The position numbers were made by a program, and so were the translations under genes. DNA of 56,487 bases from Tulasnella sp. 424 (taxonomy: Eukaryota; Basidiomycota; Agaricomycetes; Cantharellales; Tulasnellaceae), in contig WSUB01000225.1 in assembly GCA_019633425.1 (NCBI GenBank), positions 1 to 56,487 of the forward strand. Direction: 5' to 3'. Shown here piece by piece: positions 21,312-32,920 of this stretch; the stretch's first letter is position 1, and the number at the start of each line of letters is the position of its first letter. A model generated the notes under the pieces. That model was not told the DNA's origin. It searched no databases and saw nothing but the letters and a program-made list of their open reading frames with translations.

Positions 21312-22111
21312 ATGTCTTCTCAGACTCCCGCCGCCACTTCTCTACAAGCACCTTCTTTCAACCTCCAAGAAAAAGCCTATCTTCAACTTCTCCTTACACG
21401 CAGCGAAACATCCGCACGCCTCCGTCACAAGTGTCTTCTTGGGTCGAAGGAGGTCGGCTGAGGGAAAAGAAGAGATACGGACGTCGTTGATGCGGTGCCG
21501 TTATGTCATCATTGGACGAACTTGAGCCCGACTCGGATGACGGAGGTTGGACTTGAACTTGTGAGGAAAACGTTGTGCTGAAATAGGCTCGCTGGTGGTC
21601 TAACCTTATAAAGTTGGGATATCCTCTTTCAGGTCTCGATATATGCGAAAGGGACGGAAACAAGGATAGTAGGCTACTATCATGCTTCTGAAGTTCGAAC
21701 GTGCGCACGATGTGGCACTACCCGCACACGGCCACTACATTCTGCAATGACTTACAAGCGAGTGCCCTCTCGCCTTTGCGCTCGTAGTACGTCCCAACCT
21801 CTCTTTTGCCTTCTTCGTTTTGACTCCTTACCGCTTGTACAACCTCCAGTTCAACTCGTCCAAATTGTCCACCAACTCCGCCGCAATCGACGGCGTGATG
21901 ATCGAACCTCCCAAACAACAAGGCTTACGCACGAGCTCAAGGCCGGAAAATCTTTACTTTGGCTGACGCTGCGATCCCAGAGAAAGTGAAGTCCCGAGCA
22001 GCACAGGAAACGGGACTGGAGCGGTTGGTCGTGGATTTCGACGATTATTTGGAAGCCCCGAGTAAAGATTGGTTGACGAATGAGGCTGTATCGGCGGCTT
22101 CTTCTGCGTAG
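21312..22111 (+). pseudogene. EMC8/9-like gene, u4
   Basis: In exon 1 a 1-nt insertion (CTATCTTCAACTTCTCC, shared with u6 and u8) converts YLKFFLHAAK into an out-of-frame YLQLLLTRSE reading. The shared VFLG/DAVPL break is also present. In exon 2 HILQ is followed by TGA. In exon 3 a +1 change at PEKFDL (GGAAAATCTTTACTTTGG) shifts the frame, and TAG lies at 22109-22111. Clearly dead. Confidence 0.8.
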
Positions 22112-22365
22112 GTCAAAATACATTCAACGTTGGGTTTATTTTGACTGATATTGGGTGGTGTGCCGTTGCTTTCGTAAGACCAGCCGTGTTACTAGAGTGC
22201 CCGCACGGGCTCTTGACTCCGCTTGCATTACCCGGCGTGCGAGATATTCGGGAAGCGGAATTGCGGCACCGTCACTATCTGTGCACACCAAGTATATCTC
22301 GACTCTTTCAGCTCTGCACAACATAGGTTATTCCAACGCTCAACTTGGCCTCAACAATACCAGTC

Positions 22366-23231
22366 ATGTCCAAGCTCACCGACTTCAAATGCCTTGTCTT
22401 CGACTGCTACGGCACTCTCATCGTACATCATTTACCCATTCTCTTTATCATCGTTGGGCAGAAATGCATTTACCGTTTCTAGCTTCTCTGGTCTTTAAAG
22501 ACCGGGAGAGCGGAATTATCACCGCCTTCCAACCTCTCCTCTCCCGAGCTAACAAGACCGCCGCCGACTCCTCCGCCTCCCGAACCGACCTCCTCAAGCT
22601 CTTCGCGCATGTCGAAAGTGCCATCCAAAGCGCCAATCCAACCATGTTTTACGCCGTCGTCCTAGCCAAAGTGTACTCCACCATCGCCAGCGACCACTTC
22701 GGACTAGCACCACCGTCCGCAGAGGAAGATGCCTCTTTCGGAGCGTCCATCGCGGATTGAGAACCGCTCCCCGACACGCGAGACGCGCTTCGTCGCCTGT
22801 CGAAGCACTAAAAACTCGCTATCTTGTCCAACGTCGACCGGGCTAGCTTCGCGCATACGAAACGCAAACTCGAAGTTGACGGCGGTGCCGGGTTCACGTT
22901 CGACTTGATCTTCACCGCTCAAGATATCGGGTCGTACAAACCCGACTTGCGGAACTTCCAATTCGCGTTGGGCAGAGTGAAAGCAGAGTGGGGCGTCGAG
23001 TCAGACCAGGTCTTGCGTACCGCGCAGAGCTTGTTCCACGATCAAGTTCCTGCGAACAAGTTGGGCTTAAAGTCGGGTTAGATTGCGAGGCGAGGGTCGG
23101 TCGTTGGCGCGAAGGAGAGCGATTTGGAGGAACAGGGCTCAAGATCACGTATATTTGGAGGTTTGAGACTTTGGGTGCTATGGCGGATGAGGTGGAGAAG
23201 CAGTTTGGGGAGAGTGGCGAAGGTGCCCAAA
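22366..23231 (+). pseudogene. Haloacid dehalogenase, u4 (multiple stops)
   Basis: Exon 1 keeps FDCYGTL, but the donor is GTACAT and the acceptor AG has changed (TTTAAAGACC). Later there are TGA for Trp after SIAD, TAA in KHYKL, +3 Val-Asp-Gly in the EDG loop, TAG after KSG (GGTTAGATT) and 1-nt losses. The last exon reads to about 23231 (QFGESGEGA) without the usual stop (GCCCAAAG). Confidence 0.85.
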
Positions 23232-23394
23232 GATGGTTAAACAAGGACAAGATACAATCGAGACTCACGGAGTGCCAGCATCCTAGCCAACAGGATATAT
23301 AGCTCAGATCTGGACAGAAACATGCGTTACATGAACTACAGTCGGGTATCAAGAAAGGAATCTCGGTCGGTCTCGAAATGTCCTCCGTGAAACA

Positions 23395-25768
23395 TCATTC
23401 CGCCTCCGCTGGTTCGAGTTGCTGACGGACTTTGGTGACCTCCTTTAATGCCTTTGTTGCATCCCGAGTATTTCCGATTTCTTCAAAAATGGCGGCGGCT
23501 TGTTCATAAAGGTGGAGTGCATCTTCGTACTGATCCTGGTCGCCATGGATGTCGGCAAGGGACTGCAGAGTCCAGGCTCTTCCGTATTTATTACCAATGT
23601 CGATACTAATTTGCAGGCTTTCGGAGAGAAGCTGAACGGCCTGGCTGTACTGTTTTTGGAGTCGATGCACATCGGCGAGACCCCACAGAGCGTCGGCTCT
23701 TCCTGGTCTGTTGCCGACGTCGGTGCCGATTTGGAGGACCTCGGAGTAGAGTGGAATGGCTTCGCTGTACTCGCTTTGAAGCCGATGCACCTCGGCAAGC
23801 CCCCACAGAGCACGGGCTTTTCCTTCTCCGTCGCCAATTTCAGTGCAGATTTGGACAACTTCGGAGTAGAGCGGAACGGCTTCACTGTACTCGCCTTGAA
23901 TCCGATGCACCTCGGCAAGCCCCCACAGAGCATCGGCTCTTTTGTGCCTGTTGCCGGTGTCGGTGCAGATTTGGACGACTTCGGAGTAGAGCGGAACGGC
24001 TTCGCTATACTCGGCTTGAAGCCGATGGACATCGGCGAGACCCCACAGGGCATCGCATTTGCCAGCATTGTCAGCGATACTCGTGAAGATGCTCAAAGCT
24101 TCGGCATAATATTTTGACGCAATGGTATAGTCATGCTGATCTTGATGCATGTTTCCCAGTTCGATAAGAAGTTCAGGAGAGCGGGTTTGGCATCCCGACG
24201 CGTTTGAGGCTCGCTGCAGATCGGGAGTAATCATTGGCTGTACAGCGATAAGTCAAATTGTGTTCAAGTAACCCAAATACCAGGACCACTCGCCATCCAA
24301 TGCATTGACTTTCCACAATCCTCAGCTGTTGGCCGCTTGCTGGGATCGATGTTCCAACACCCGATCATAAGCGAGTAAAGTGCCCGGATCAACGCCATGC
24401 GGACGTGATCACCGACGGATGGGAGATTTCCCTGAATGACGTGTATGACAACAGCGGAGTCCTTTCGGACATTTTCGAATGGAATTGAATTTGTCATAAC
24501 CTATTTCAGCACTGATTGTGAGCTTCCGTTGATAAAACTATTCGAGTCTTGGTATACCTCGTAAAATATCCAGCCCAATGCCCAGATATCGCTCCATAGG
24601 CCGGGTTCCATGCCAGGTTCATCTTCCATGAGCAGCTCCGGAGCAGCCCAGCGAAGCGTAAATTGATTACCCTTGAGTGTCACGGTACTGGTGGCTTCAC
24701 AGAATTCCGTCTCGAGCAACAGCGCTGGCTGCACTCCCCTTTTGCTTTTTTCGGGTTGCTCAGGAGGATCCTTTTTCATGAGACGGCGTGCGGAGCCAAA
24801 GTCCGTGATGACTGCGCAACAGTCCAAGTTTACCAACACGTTGGCCTATGTAGTGTAGAGTTCAAGGTTGCCAAATGTCATATCACAGTAACATCTGGAC
24901 CCACCGATTTGAGGTCGCCATGGTAGATCGGCGGATTCTGATTATGAAGGTATTCCACTCCTTCCACAACGTCGTTGATCTGGCATAGGGTGACTCAGAG
25001 AGTGACTCAACAGGTAATGTCCTGATCTTACCAGCCATATTCGCTCCGGAACTTCCCAGTCTGCTGAGGCCACGAAGTCCTTTAAATTGCCATGGGCTGC
25101 CCACGTAAAGACCAGCCAAATCCTATCCTCGGCCAGATCTTCAACGAATCCTTCAAGCTTGATGACGTTTTCGTGGGAAAGCTCGGTTAAGAATCCGGCT
25201 TCCCTGAGTGCCAACTGAGAGGACTCAGCGATGTGCGGGAGCTCGAGGCGATGGGATAACGTATTCTTACCCCCAATACTCGCTCTTTGTCCTTTCCGTT
25301 CTCGATCTTCAGTTTCTTTACTGCTATGGCCTAACATATGGAAGGCAGCTCAGTCAACGACTTGTTGTAGGAAACAAAGTGAGTCTCGTTGGAACAGACC
25401 TTTCGCTTGGGCGTTCCATCGTCAGACTCGTTCTCGCCTCCGGTTTGAGCTGACTGGTCCGCGCTATTTTTGGAGGCGGAAGTAGAAACCAAAAACGCTC
25501 GTGAAACCGTCGCAAATCCTCCACGAAACTCCGGGCCGTTTTCCGGGAATTCGATCGAGGACGAATCGATTCGCCACTCCGCAAGTTTCTGGAGCTTATC
25601 CGTTTACAAAGAAATGGACGTTGGTGAGTACTTATGACTACTATTTGTGATTCGGGTGGAACACACTAATCTCCTGCCTGCAAGTGGCTGGGACATACTG
25701 CCAGAATCGCCTGGATCGAACCCTTGCGAACCACGACGGTCGGCGTCGTCGTGTTGGTCCACTTGCAT
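23395..25768 (-). CDS. Kinase-TPR fusion protein, u4 (shifted splice acceptor)
   Basis: Eight-exon D gene with all coding segments open. The usual intron 1 acceptor is TAA here (base 25604), and a new AG appears at 25595-25596, exactly 9 nt further in. Using it keeps phase and removes only Thr-Asp-Lys before LQKLAEWRIDSS. The intron 7 donor is GC (GCGAGT). Kinase motifs are complete: GGFATVSRA, AVKK, HGDLKS and DFGSARR. The six TPRs include FTSIADN, GDGEGKARAL and VTKVRQQLE variants. Confidence 0.83.
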
Positions 25769-26023
25769 CGGATTGTTCAAGGTCAAAAGGATCGAAGGTT
25801 AGACGGTCAGGTTGGAGCCTCCAGGGGGATGAAGCGAAAGAGGTGGTATCAGGGACGGATGGTAAATCTGACGTCACTGATATACTGCAGAGGCGGACAA
25901 ACGAGTGTGAGGGTCCATGTGCTGGTTCGGAAGAGGCCGAACCGCGCGCGAGAATGCGAATCTAGAGTGAGGCAGGCGCGTTCCTTGCCCTTACTACTCT
26001 ACTCTCGTTCCTCTCATACCACC

Positions 26024-27045
26024 ATGAGTGACCTACACAAAGGCTCTGAAGTCGCCTTCTCGAATGTCATTCAGGATGGATTTACACTTTTACTCTAACG
26101 ACCAGGCCACACAGTCGAACAACGCCCGAGCCGCGTCATTTTCCATTGAGCAACAATCACCTCGAGTCCAAGGGCGTTCGCCTCCCCAAGGCCACGAGCA
26201 CGGGAACGTCTATCGTCGGATGCCTCTTCAAGGATGGGATCGTCCTAGGAGCCGATACGAGGGCGACAGAGGGACCTATCGTCGCTGACAAGAATTGTGA
26301 AAAGGTAGGCCCACGTCGGGAACAGCTCTTGGATGCTATGTCCAGGCTTAACCCTGCCTGGTTCGTGCCTGCCCATAGATCCACTACATTTCCGAATCAA
26401 TCCGATGCTCCGGTGCCAGTACAGCAGCAGACACCGAGTTCACGACCGCGCTTATCTCGTCCAATATTGAGATGCACGCGTTGTCAACGGGGAGGAAGCC
26501 TAGAGTGGTGACCGCCATGACCATGTTGAAGCAGATGCTTTCCCGGTAAGCAACCGGCTTTTTGTGCACCACTTTCGATCGAATTTCAATTACTAAATTC
26601 CGGGCGTTCTTTCTCTCTCTCAGTTATCAAGGTCACATAGGCGCGGCTCTCGTCCTTGGTGGGGTCGACGCAATGGGTCCTCGACTAGTCACCGTCCACC
26701 CCCACGGCAGCACGGACAGACTTTCATGCGTATCCGGAAGCTTGGCAGCAATGGCTGTGTTTGAAAGCACCTGGAGGAAAGATCTTGAGGTTAGCCTCGC
26801 GCGTCCTGATAAAGCTCATGCAGCCAACTGCTGACCTCTAATGTTCGCTATTCGTGATATCGTTTTCTTTACTTAGCGCCAAGAAGCAATTGAACTCGTG
26901 GCTGCTGCTATCTCGGCTGGTATCTTCAACGATCTTGGATCCGGTATGTGGTGGTTTCCGTGATTTTTAATCAGGTCACCGAGTTCTTTCCATCCGCTCA
27001 ACCACTCGCCTCTTCCATCACCCTTACGTTCAAACGAACCTAACC
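26024..27045 (+). pseudogene. Proteasome beta-2 pseudogene, u5
   Basis: The most nearly open beta-2 copy. Exon 1 is divergent ([16 protein letters not shown]) and its donor is lost (CAGGATGGA). Exons 2-5 read through without frameshift, including [10 protein letters not shown] with Thr1, [10 protein letters not shown] (D17) and NCEK (K33), [13 protein letters not shown], and RQEAIELVAAAI to NDLGSG. The acceptor of the truncated last exon is changed (CCTTACGTTC). The C-terminal exon is missing, as in every copy. Confidence 0.85.
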
Positions 27046-27699
27046 TCTCGAACCGACCTCCTCCAACTCTTCGTGCAAGTCGAAAGCGCCATCCAAAGCG
27101 CTAACCCAGCCATGCTCTATGCCGACGTCCTAGCCAAAGTGCACTCCACCATCGCCAGCGACCACTTCGGACTAGCACCACCGTCCGCGGAGGAAGACGC
27201 CGCTTTCGGAGCGTCCATAGCGGATTAAGAACCGCTCCCTGAAACGCGAGACGCGCTTCGTCGACTGTCGAAACACTACAAACTCGTCACCTTGTCCAAC
27301 GTCGACCGGGCTAGCTTCGCGCATACGAAACGCAAACTCGAAGAAGATGGCGGTTCCGGGTTCACGTTCGACTTGATCCTCACCGCTCAAGATATCGGGT
27401 CGTTCAAACCTGATTTGCGGAACTTCCAATTCGCGTTGCGCAGAGTGAAAGAAGAGGGGGGCGTCGAGTCCGGCCAGGCCACGCCGACTGCGCAGAGCTT
27501 GTTCCACGATCATGTTCCTGCGAACAAGTTGGGTTTGAAGTCGAGTTGGATCGCGAGACGAGGGTCGGTCGTAGGTCCGAAGGAGAGCGATTTGGAGGAA
27601 CAGGGTGTCGAGGTTACGTATACTTGGAGGTTTCAGACTTTGGGTGCTATGGCGGATGAGGTGGACAGGCAGTTTGGGGAGAGTGGCGAAGGTGCCTAA
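27046..27699 (+). pseudogene. Haloacid dehalogenase 3' fragment, u5
   Basis: TAA replaces Trp at about 27226-27228. After that the frame is open to the stop at 27699, with an extra Asp-Gly in the LEEDGGSGF loop. The open 3' part could give a 135-residue product from an internal Met but lacks the nucleophile domain. Confidence 0.82.
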
Positions 27700-27840
27700 A
27701 GATGGTTAAACAAGACAAGATACAATGGAGACTCACGGAGTACCAGCATCGTAGCCAACAGGATATATAGCTCACAAATGTGTACAGAAACATGCGTAAC
27801 ATGAACTACAGTCGGGTATCAAGAAAGGAATCTTGGTCAG

Positions 27841-27866
27841 TCGTCGTTGTTTTGGTCCACTTGCAT
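27841..27866 (-). pseudogene. Kinase-TPR 5' stub, u5
   Basis: D start codon remnant on minus, fused to the HAD 3' flank. The flank reads GGTCAGTCGTCGTTGTTTTGG, a variant shared with u6. Confidence 0.65.
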
Positions 27867-28136
27867 CGGATTGTTCAAGGTAAAAAGGATCGAGAGTTAG
27901 GTGGTTCGACGGTCAGGTAGGAGCTTCGCCGAAGGGGATGAAGCGAAAGGAGGTGGTATGAGGGACGGAGGGTGAATCTGAGGGGCTTTATAAAGCGGGA
28001 AGCCCTGGCGTACTCGTGAACCACGCTCGTACCGCTCTCCTAATGTACTCTTTGGCTCGAGACGAAGAAAGTGTGCAACATATGGTTAGCGATTCCACCC
28101 CCACCGGAGCCGGTCCTCCGTCCTGGTCCGGTCCAT

Positions 28137-28142
28137 CACGTG
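28137..28142 (+). promoter_or_regulatory. CACGTG E-box, u5 C promoter
   Basis: Conserved CACGTGA upstream of the EMC8/9-like ATG. Confidence 0.4.
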
Positions 28143-28270
28143 ATTCCGTGCCTCGAAGGCTTCTGGGCCCCCTTCAGCGACCCCACCGACCGACCAACGA
28201 GCCAGACTCTCTCAAAGCAAACTACCAAAGCCACGACTAAAACGGGGAAACCTACAGTTTCAACCCCGAC

Positions 28271-29072
28271 ATGTCTTCTCAGACTCCCGCCGCCGCTTCT
28301 CTACAAGCACCTTCTTTCAACCTCCATGAAAAATCCTATCTCAAATTCTTCTTACACGCAGCGAAACATCCGCACGCCTCTGTCACAGGCGTCTTCTTGG
28401 GTCGAAGGAGGTCGGCCGAGGGAAAAGAAGAGATATGGACGTCGTTGATGCGGTGCCGTTATGCCATCATTGGACGCACTTGAGCCAGATGACGGAGGTT
28501 GGACTTGAACTTGTGAGGACTCAAACGTTGTGCTGAAATAGGCTCGCTGGTAGTCTAACCTCAAAGTTGGGATATCCTCCTTTAGGTCTCGATATACGCA
28601 AAACGGAAACAAAGATAGTAGGCTACTATCATGCTTCCGAACGTGCGCACTCGGACGTGGCACTACCCGCACACGGCCGCCACATTCTGCAATCACTTAC
28701 AAGGGAGTCCCTCTCGCCTTTGCACTCGTAGTACGTCTCCATCTCTCTTTACCCTTCTTCGTCTTGACCCCCTTACCGTTCGTGCTTTTTCATACATCCC
28801 CTTCTTTGCCAGTTCAACTCGTCCAAATTGTCCACCAACTCCGCCGCAGTCGACGTCGTGATGATCGAACCTCCCAAACAACAAGGCTCACGCGAAAGCT
28901 CAAGGCCGCAGAAATTCGACTTGGCCGACGCTGCGATCCCAGACAAAGTGAAGTCCCGAGCAGCGCAGGAAACGGGACTGGAGCGGTTGGTCGTGGACTT
29001 CGACGATTATTTGGAAGCCCCGAGTAAAGATTGGTTAAGAATGATGCTGTATCGTCAGCTTCTTTTGTATAA
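28271..29072 (+). pseudogene. EMC8/9-like gene, u5
   Basis: Exon 1 is open to VFLGRRRS and then has the shared frame break. Short deletions lie around the exon 2 start (CGCAAAACGGAAAC, losing part of YAKETE), and there is a 1-nt loss near the 3' end (TGGTTAAGAATGATGC). The C-terminal VDFDDYLEAPSKDWL is recognisable. Confidence 0.8.
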
Positions 29073-29322
29073 GTCAAAATACAATCGAATGATGATGTGG
29101 TCGGTATTTTTGACTTGCGAGTCGGGGTGGCGTGTTATTGCTTTCGTAAGGTTCGCTTTACGAGAATCCCCTTCGTTGGCTCTCAGGCTTTGACTCCGCT
29201 TGCATTACCCGTGCGGGATACTATCTGCACACACAGAGTATACATACTGTGACTCTTTTACCTCGGTCACACTATCTTATTACGGCGCTCAGCTTACTTC
29301 CTGCTCCCAAACAAGACAAGCC

Positions 29323-30178
29323 ATGTCTAAGCTCACCGACTTCAAATGTCTCGTCTTCGACTGTTACGGTACTCTCATCGTATGTCATTCACCCATTCCC
29401 TTCATCCTCGCAGGACAGAAATATACTTACCGTTTATAACTTTTCTGGTCTTCAGGACTGAGAGAGCGGGATTGTCACCGCCTTCCAACCTCTCCTTTCC
29501 CGAGCTGACAAGACCACAGCCGACTCCTCCACCTCCCGTACCGACCTCCTCAAACTCTTCGTGCAAGTCGAAAGCGCCATCTAAAGCGCCAACCCAACCA
29601 TGCTCTACGCCGACGTCCTAGCCAGAGTCCACTCCACCATCGCCAGCGACCACTTCGGCTAAGCACCGTCCGCGGAGGAAGACGCCGCTTTCGGAGCGTC
29701 CATCGCGGATTGGGAACCGTTCCCCGACACGCGAGACGCGCTTCGTCGACTGTCCGAGCATTACAGGCTCGTCATTTTGTCCAACGTCGACCGGGCCAGC
29801 TTCGCGCATATGAAACGCAAACTCGAAGACGGTTCGGGGTTCACGTTCGACTTGATCCTCACCGCTCAAGATATCGGGTCGTACAAACCCGATTTGCGGA
29901 ACTTCCAATTCGCGTTGCGTAGAGTGAAAGAAGAGTGGGGCGTCGAGGCGGAGCAGGTCATGCCTACCGCGCAGAGCTTGTTCCACGATCATGTTCCCGC
30001 GAACAAGCTGGGTTTGAAGTCGAGTTGGATCGCGAGACGAGGGTCGGTCGTCGGTGCGAAGGAGAGCGATTTGGAGGAGCAAGGGGTCAAGGTTACGTAT
30101 ACTTGGAGGTTTGAGACTTTGGGTGCTATGGCGGATGAGGTGGAGAGGCAGTTTGGGGAGAGTGGTGAAGGTGTCTAA
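29323..30178 (+). pseudogene. Haloacid dehalogenase, u5 (stops in 5' half)
   Basis: Exon 1 (FDCYGTLI) and the GTATGT..TTCAG intron are good. Exon 2 opens with TGA for Trp (GACTGAGAGAGC), then CAA to TAA in ESAIQ and a stop at GLA (GGCTAAGCA). The 3' half from SIADWEPF to QFGESGEGV-stop (30178) is fully open with VILSNVD and SYKPDLRNF. It converges on the u5 kinase gene. Confidence 0.85.
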
Positions 30179-30334
30179 AGAAGGACAAGATACCATCGAG
30201 ACTCACGGAGTACCAGCATCGTAGCCAGCAGGATATATAGCTCACAAATTTGTACAGAAACATGCGTTACATGGACTACAGTCGGGTATGAAGAAAGGAA
30301 TCTTGGTCGGTCTCGAAATGTCCTCCGTGAAACA

Positions 30335-32709
30335 TCATTCCGCCTCCGCTGGTTCGAGTTGCTGACGGGCTTTAGCGACGTCCTCTAATACGGCTGCTGC
30401 ATTCCTAGTATCTCCGATTTCTTCAAAAATGGCGGCAGCTTGTTCATAAAGGCGGATTGCATCTTCGTACTGATCCTGGTCGCGATGGATGTCGGCAAGG
30501 CACGCCAGAGTATGGGCTCTTCCGTATCTGTCACCAATGTCGATACGAATTTGCAGGGCTTCGGATACAAGCTGAACGCCCTGGCTGTACTGCTTTTGGC
30601 ATCGATGCATGTCGGCGAGACCCCACAGAGCGTCGGCTCTTCCTTGTCTGTCGCCGACGTCGGTGCAGATTTGGAGTACGTCGGAGTAGAGTGGAACGGC
30701 TTTGCTGTACTCGTTTTGAAGCCGATGTACATAAGCAAGGCCACGCAAAGCGGCTGCTCTTCCATTTCGGTTGCCGATTTCGGTGAAGATTTGAACGGCT
30801 TCGGAGTAGAGCGGAACGGCTTCACTGCACTCGCCTTGAAGCCGATGCACCTGCGCAAGCCCCCACAGAGCATCGGCTCTTCCTTGCTTGTTGCCGGTGT
30901 CGGTGCAGATTTGGATCATTTCGGAGTAGAGCGAAACGGCTTCGCTGTACTTGGCTTGAAGCCGATGCATCTCGGCAAGACCCCACAGAGCATCGGATTT
31001 GCCTGCATTGTCAGCGGTCCTCGTGCAGATCCCCAAGGCTTCGGTATAATATTTCGACGCGATGGTATAGTCATTCTGATGTCGATGCATGGTTCCCAGA
31101 CTGAGAAGAAGTTCAGGAGAGCGGGCTTGGAATCCCGACGTGCTTGAGGCTCGCTGCGGATCGGGAGTAATCATTGGCTGTACAGCGGCAAGTCAAATTG
31201 CGTTCAAGTAATCCAAATACCAGGACCACTTGCCATCCAATTCATTAGCTTTCTACAATCCTCAGCTGTTGGCCGCTTGCTGGGATCGATACTCCAACAC
31301 ATGATCATTAGCGAGTAAAGTCGCCGGATCAACACCATGTTGGCATGGTCAGCGACAGATGGGAGGTTCCCCTGAATGACGTGTATGACTACGACAGTGT
31401 CCTTTCGGACATTTTGAAACGGAATCGAATTCGTCATAACCTATTCCAGTGCTAACTGTAAGCTTCCATCAAGAACAATGTACGGATTTTGGTATACCTC
31501 GTAAAATATCCAGCCCAATGCCCAGATATCGCTCCATAGGCCGGGTTCCATGCCAGGTTCATCTTCCATGAGCAGCTCCGGAGCAGCCCAGCGAAGAGTG
31601 AATTGATTACCCTTCAGTGTCACGGTATTTGTGGCTTCACAGAATTCCGTCTCGAGCAACAGTACTGGCTGCACTCCCTTTTTGCCTTTCTCGGTTGGCT
31701 CAGGAGGATCCTTTTCCATGAGACGACGCGCGGATCCAAAGTCCGTGATGACTGCGCGACAGTTCAAGTTTACCAACACGTTGGCCTATGTAGTATAGAG
31801 TGTAAGGTTGCCAAATGTCATATAGCAGTAACATCCGGACCCACCGATTTGAGGTCGCCATGGTAGATCGGCGGATTCTGATTATGAAGACACTCCACTC
31901 CTCTCGCTACGTCGTTGATCTGGCATAGGGTGACTCAGAGAGTGACTCGAAAGGTAATGTCCTGATCTTACCAGCCAGATTCGCTCCGGAACCTCCCAGT
32001 CCGCTGAGGCCACGAAGTCCTTTAAATTTCCGTGGGCTGCCCAGGGAAAGACCAGCCAAACCCTATCCTCGGCCAGATCCTCAACGAATCCTTCAAGCTC
32101 GATGACGTTTTCGTGAGAAAGCTCGGTTAAGTATCCCGCTTCCCTGAGTGCCAACTGAGAGGACTTAGCGATGTGCGAGAGCTCGAGGCGATGGGATAAC
32201 ATATTCTCACCCCTAATACTCGCTCTTTGTCCTTTCCATTCTCGATCTTCAGTTTCTTTACTGCTATGGCCTAGCATATGGAAGCCAGCCCGGTCAACAA
32301 CTTGTTGTAGGAAACGAAGTGAGTCTCGTTGGAAACAGACCTTTCGCTTGGGCGTTCCCTGGTCAGACGTGTTCTCGCCTCCGGTTTGAGCTGACTCGTC
32401 CGCGCTACTTTTGGAGGCGGAAGCAGGAACCAAAAACGCTCGTGAAACCGTCGCGAATCCTCCACGAAACTCCGGGCCGTCTTCCGGGAATTTGATCGAG
32501 GACGAATCGATTCGCCATCGCGCAAGTTTCTGGAGTTTATCCGTCTACAAAGAAATGGACGTTGGTGAGCGCTTATGATCACTCTTCGTGATTCGGGTGG
32601 AACGCACTAATCTCCTGCCTGCCAGTGGCTGGGATGTAGCGTTAGAATCGCCTCGATCGGACCTTTGCAAACCACGACGGTCGGCGTCGTCGTTTTGGTC
32701 CACTTGCAT
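30335..32709 (-). CDS. Kinase-TPR fusion protein, u5
   Basis: Complete eight-exon D gene. The intron 7 donor is GC (GCAAGT). One extra A lies in intron 2, making it 70 nt. As a result, retention of introns 2 and 3 together (126 nt) stays in frame, and 31882-32433 reads without a stop, replacing the AVKK lysine exon reading with another frame. The spliced form is normal: GGFATVSRA, AIAVKKLK, LREAGYL, HGDLKS, DFGSARRLMEK. TPRs include LAEMHRLQAKYSEAVSLYSE and LADMHRCQKQYSQGVQLVSE variants. Confidence 0.86.
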
Positions 32710-32920
32710 CAGATTGTTCAAGGTAAAAAGGATCGAAGGGTGGGGCGTCGAGGGTCAGGTAGGAGCTTCGCCGAGGGGGATGAAGCGAAAGGAGGTGGTA
32801 TGAGGGATGGAGGGTGAATCTGAGGGTCTTTATAAAGCGGGAAGCCCTGGCGCACTCGTGAACCACGCTCGTACCGCTTTCCTCTCTACCCTTTGCCTCG
32901 AGACGAAGGAAGCGTGCAAC

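Noticed and set aside
26024..27045. u5 beta-2 as a functional proteasome subunit
   Set aside because: The exon 1 donor is lost and the C-terminal exon is replaced by out-of-frame HAD sequence.
30440..31147. 235-residue + strand ORF opposite the TPR exon, with similar long ORFs opposite every other D copy
   Set aside because: It is the mirror of the 120-nt TPR repeat; periodic codon use keeps several frames open at once. It has no start context or independent family signature.
31882..32433. Treating the unspliced 183-residue ORF as the true kinase N-lobe
   Set aside because: All copies have the GGFATVSRA and AVKK exons linked by phase-0 introns; only u5 is open unspliced, because of an extra base inside intron 2.
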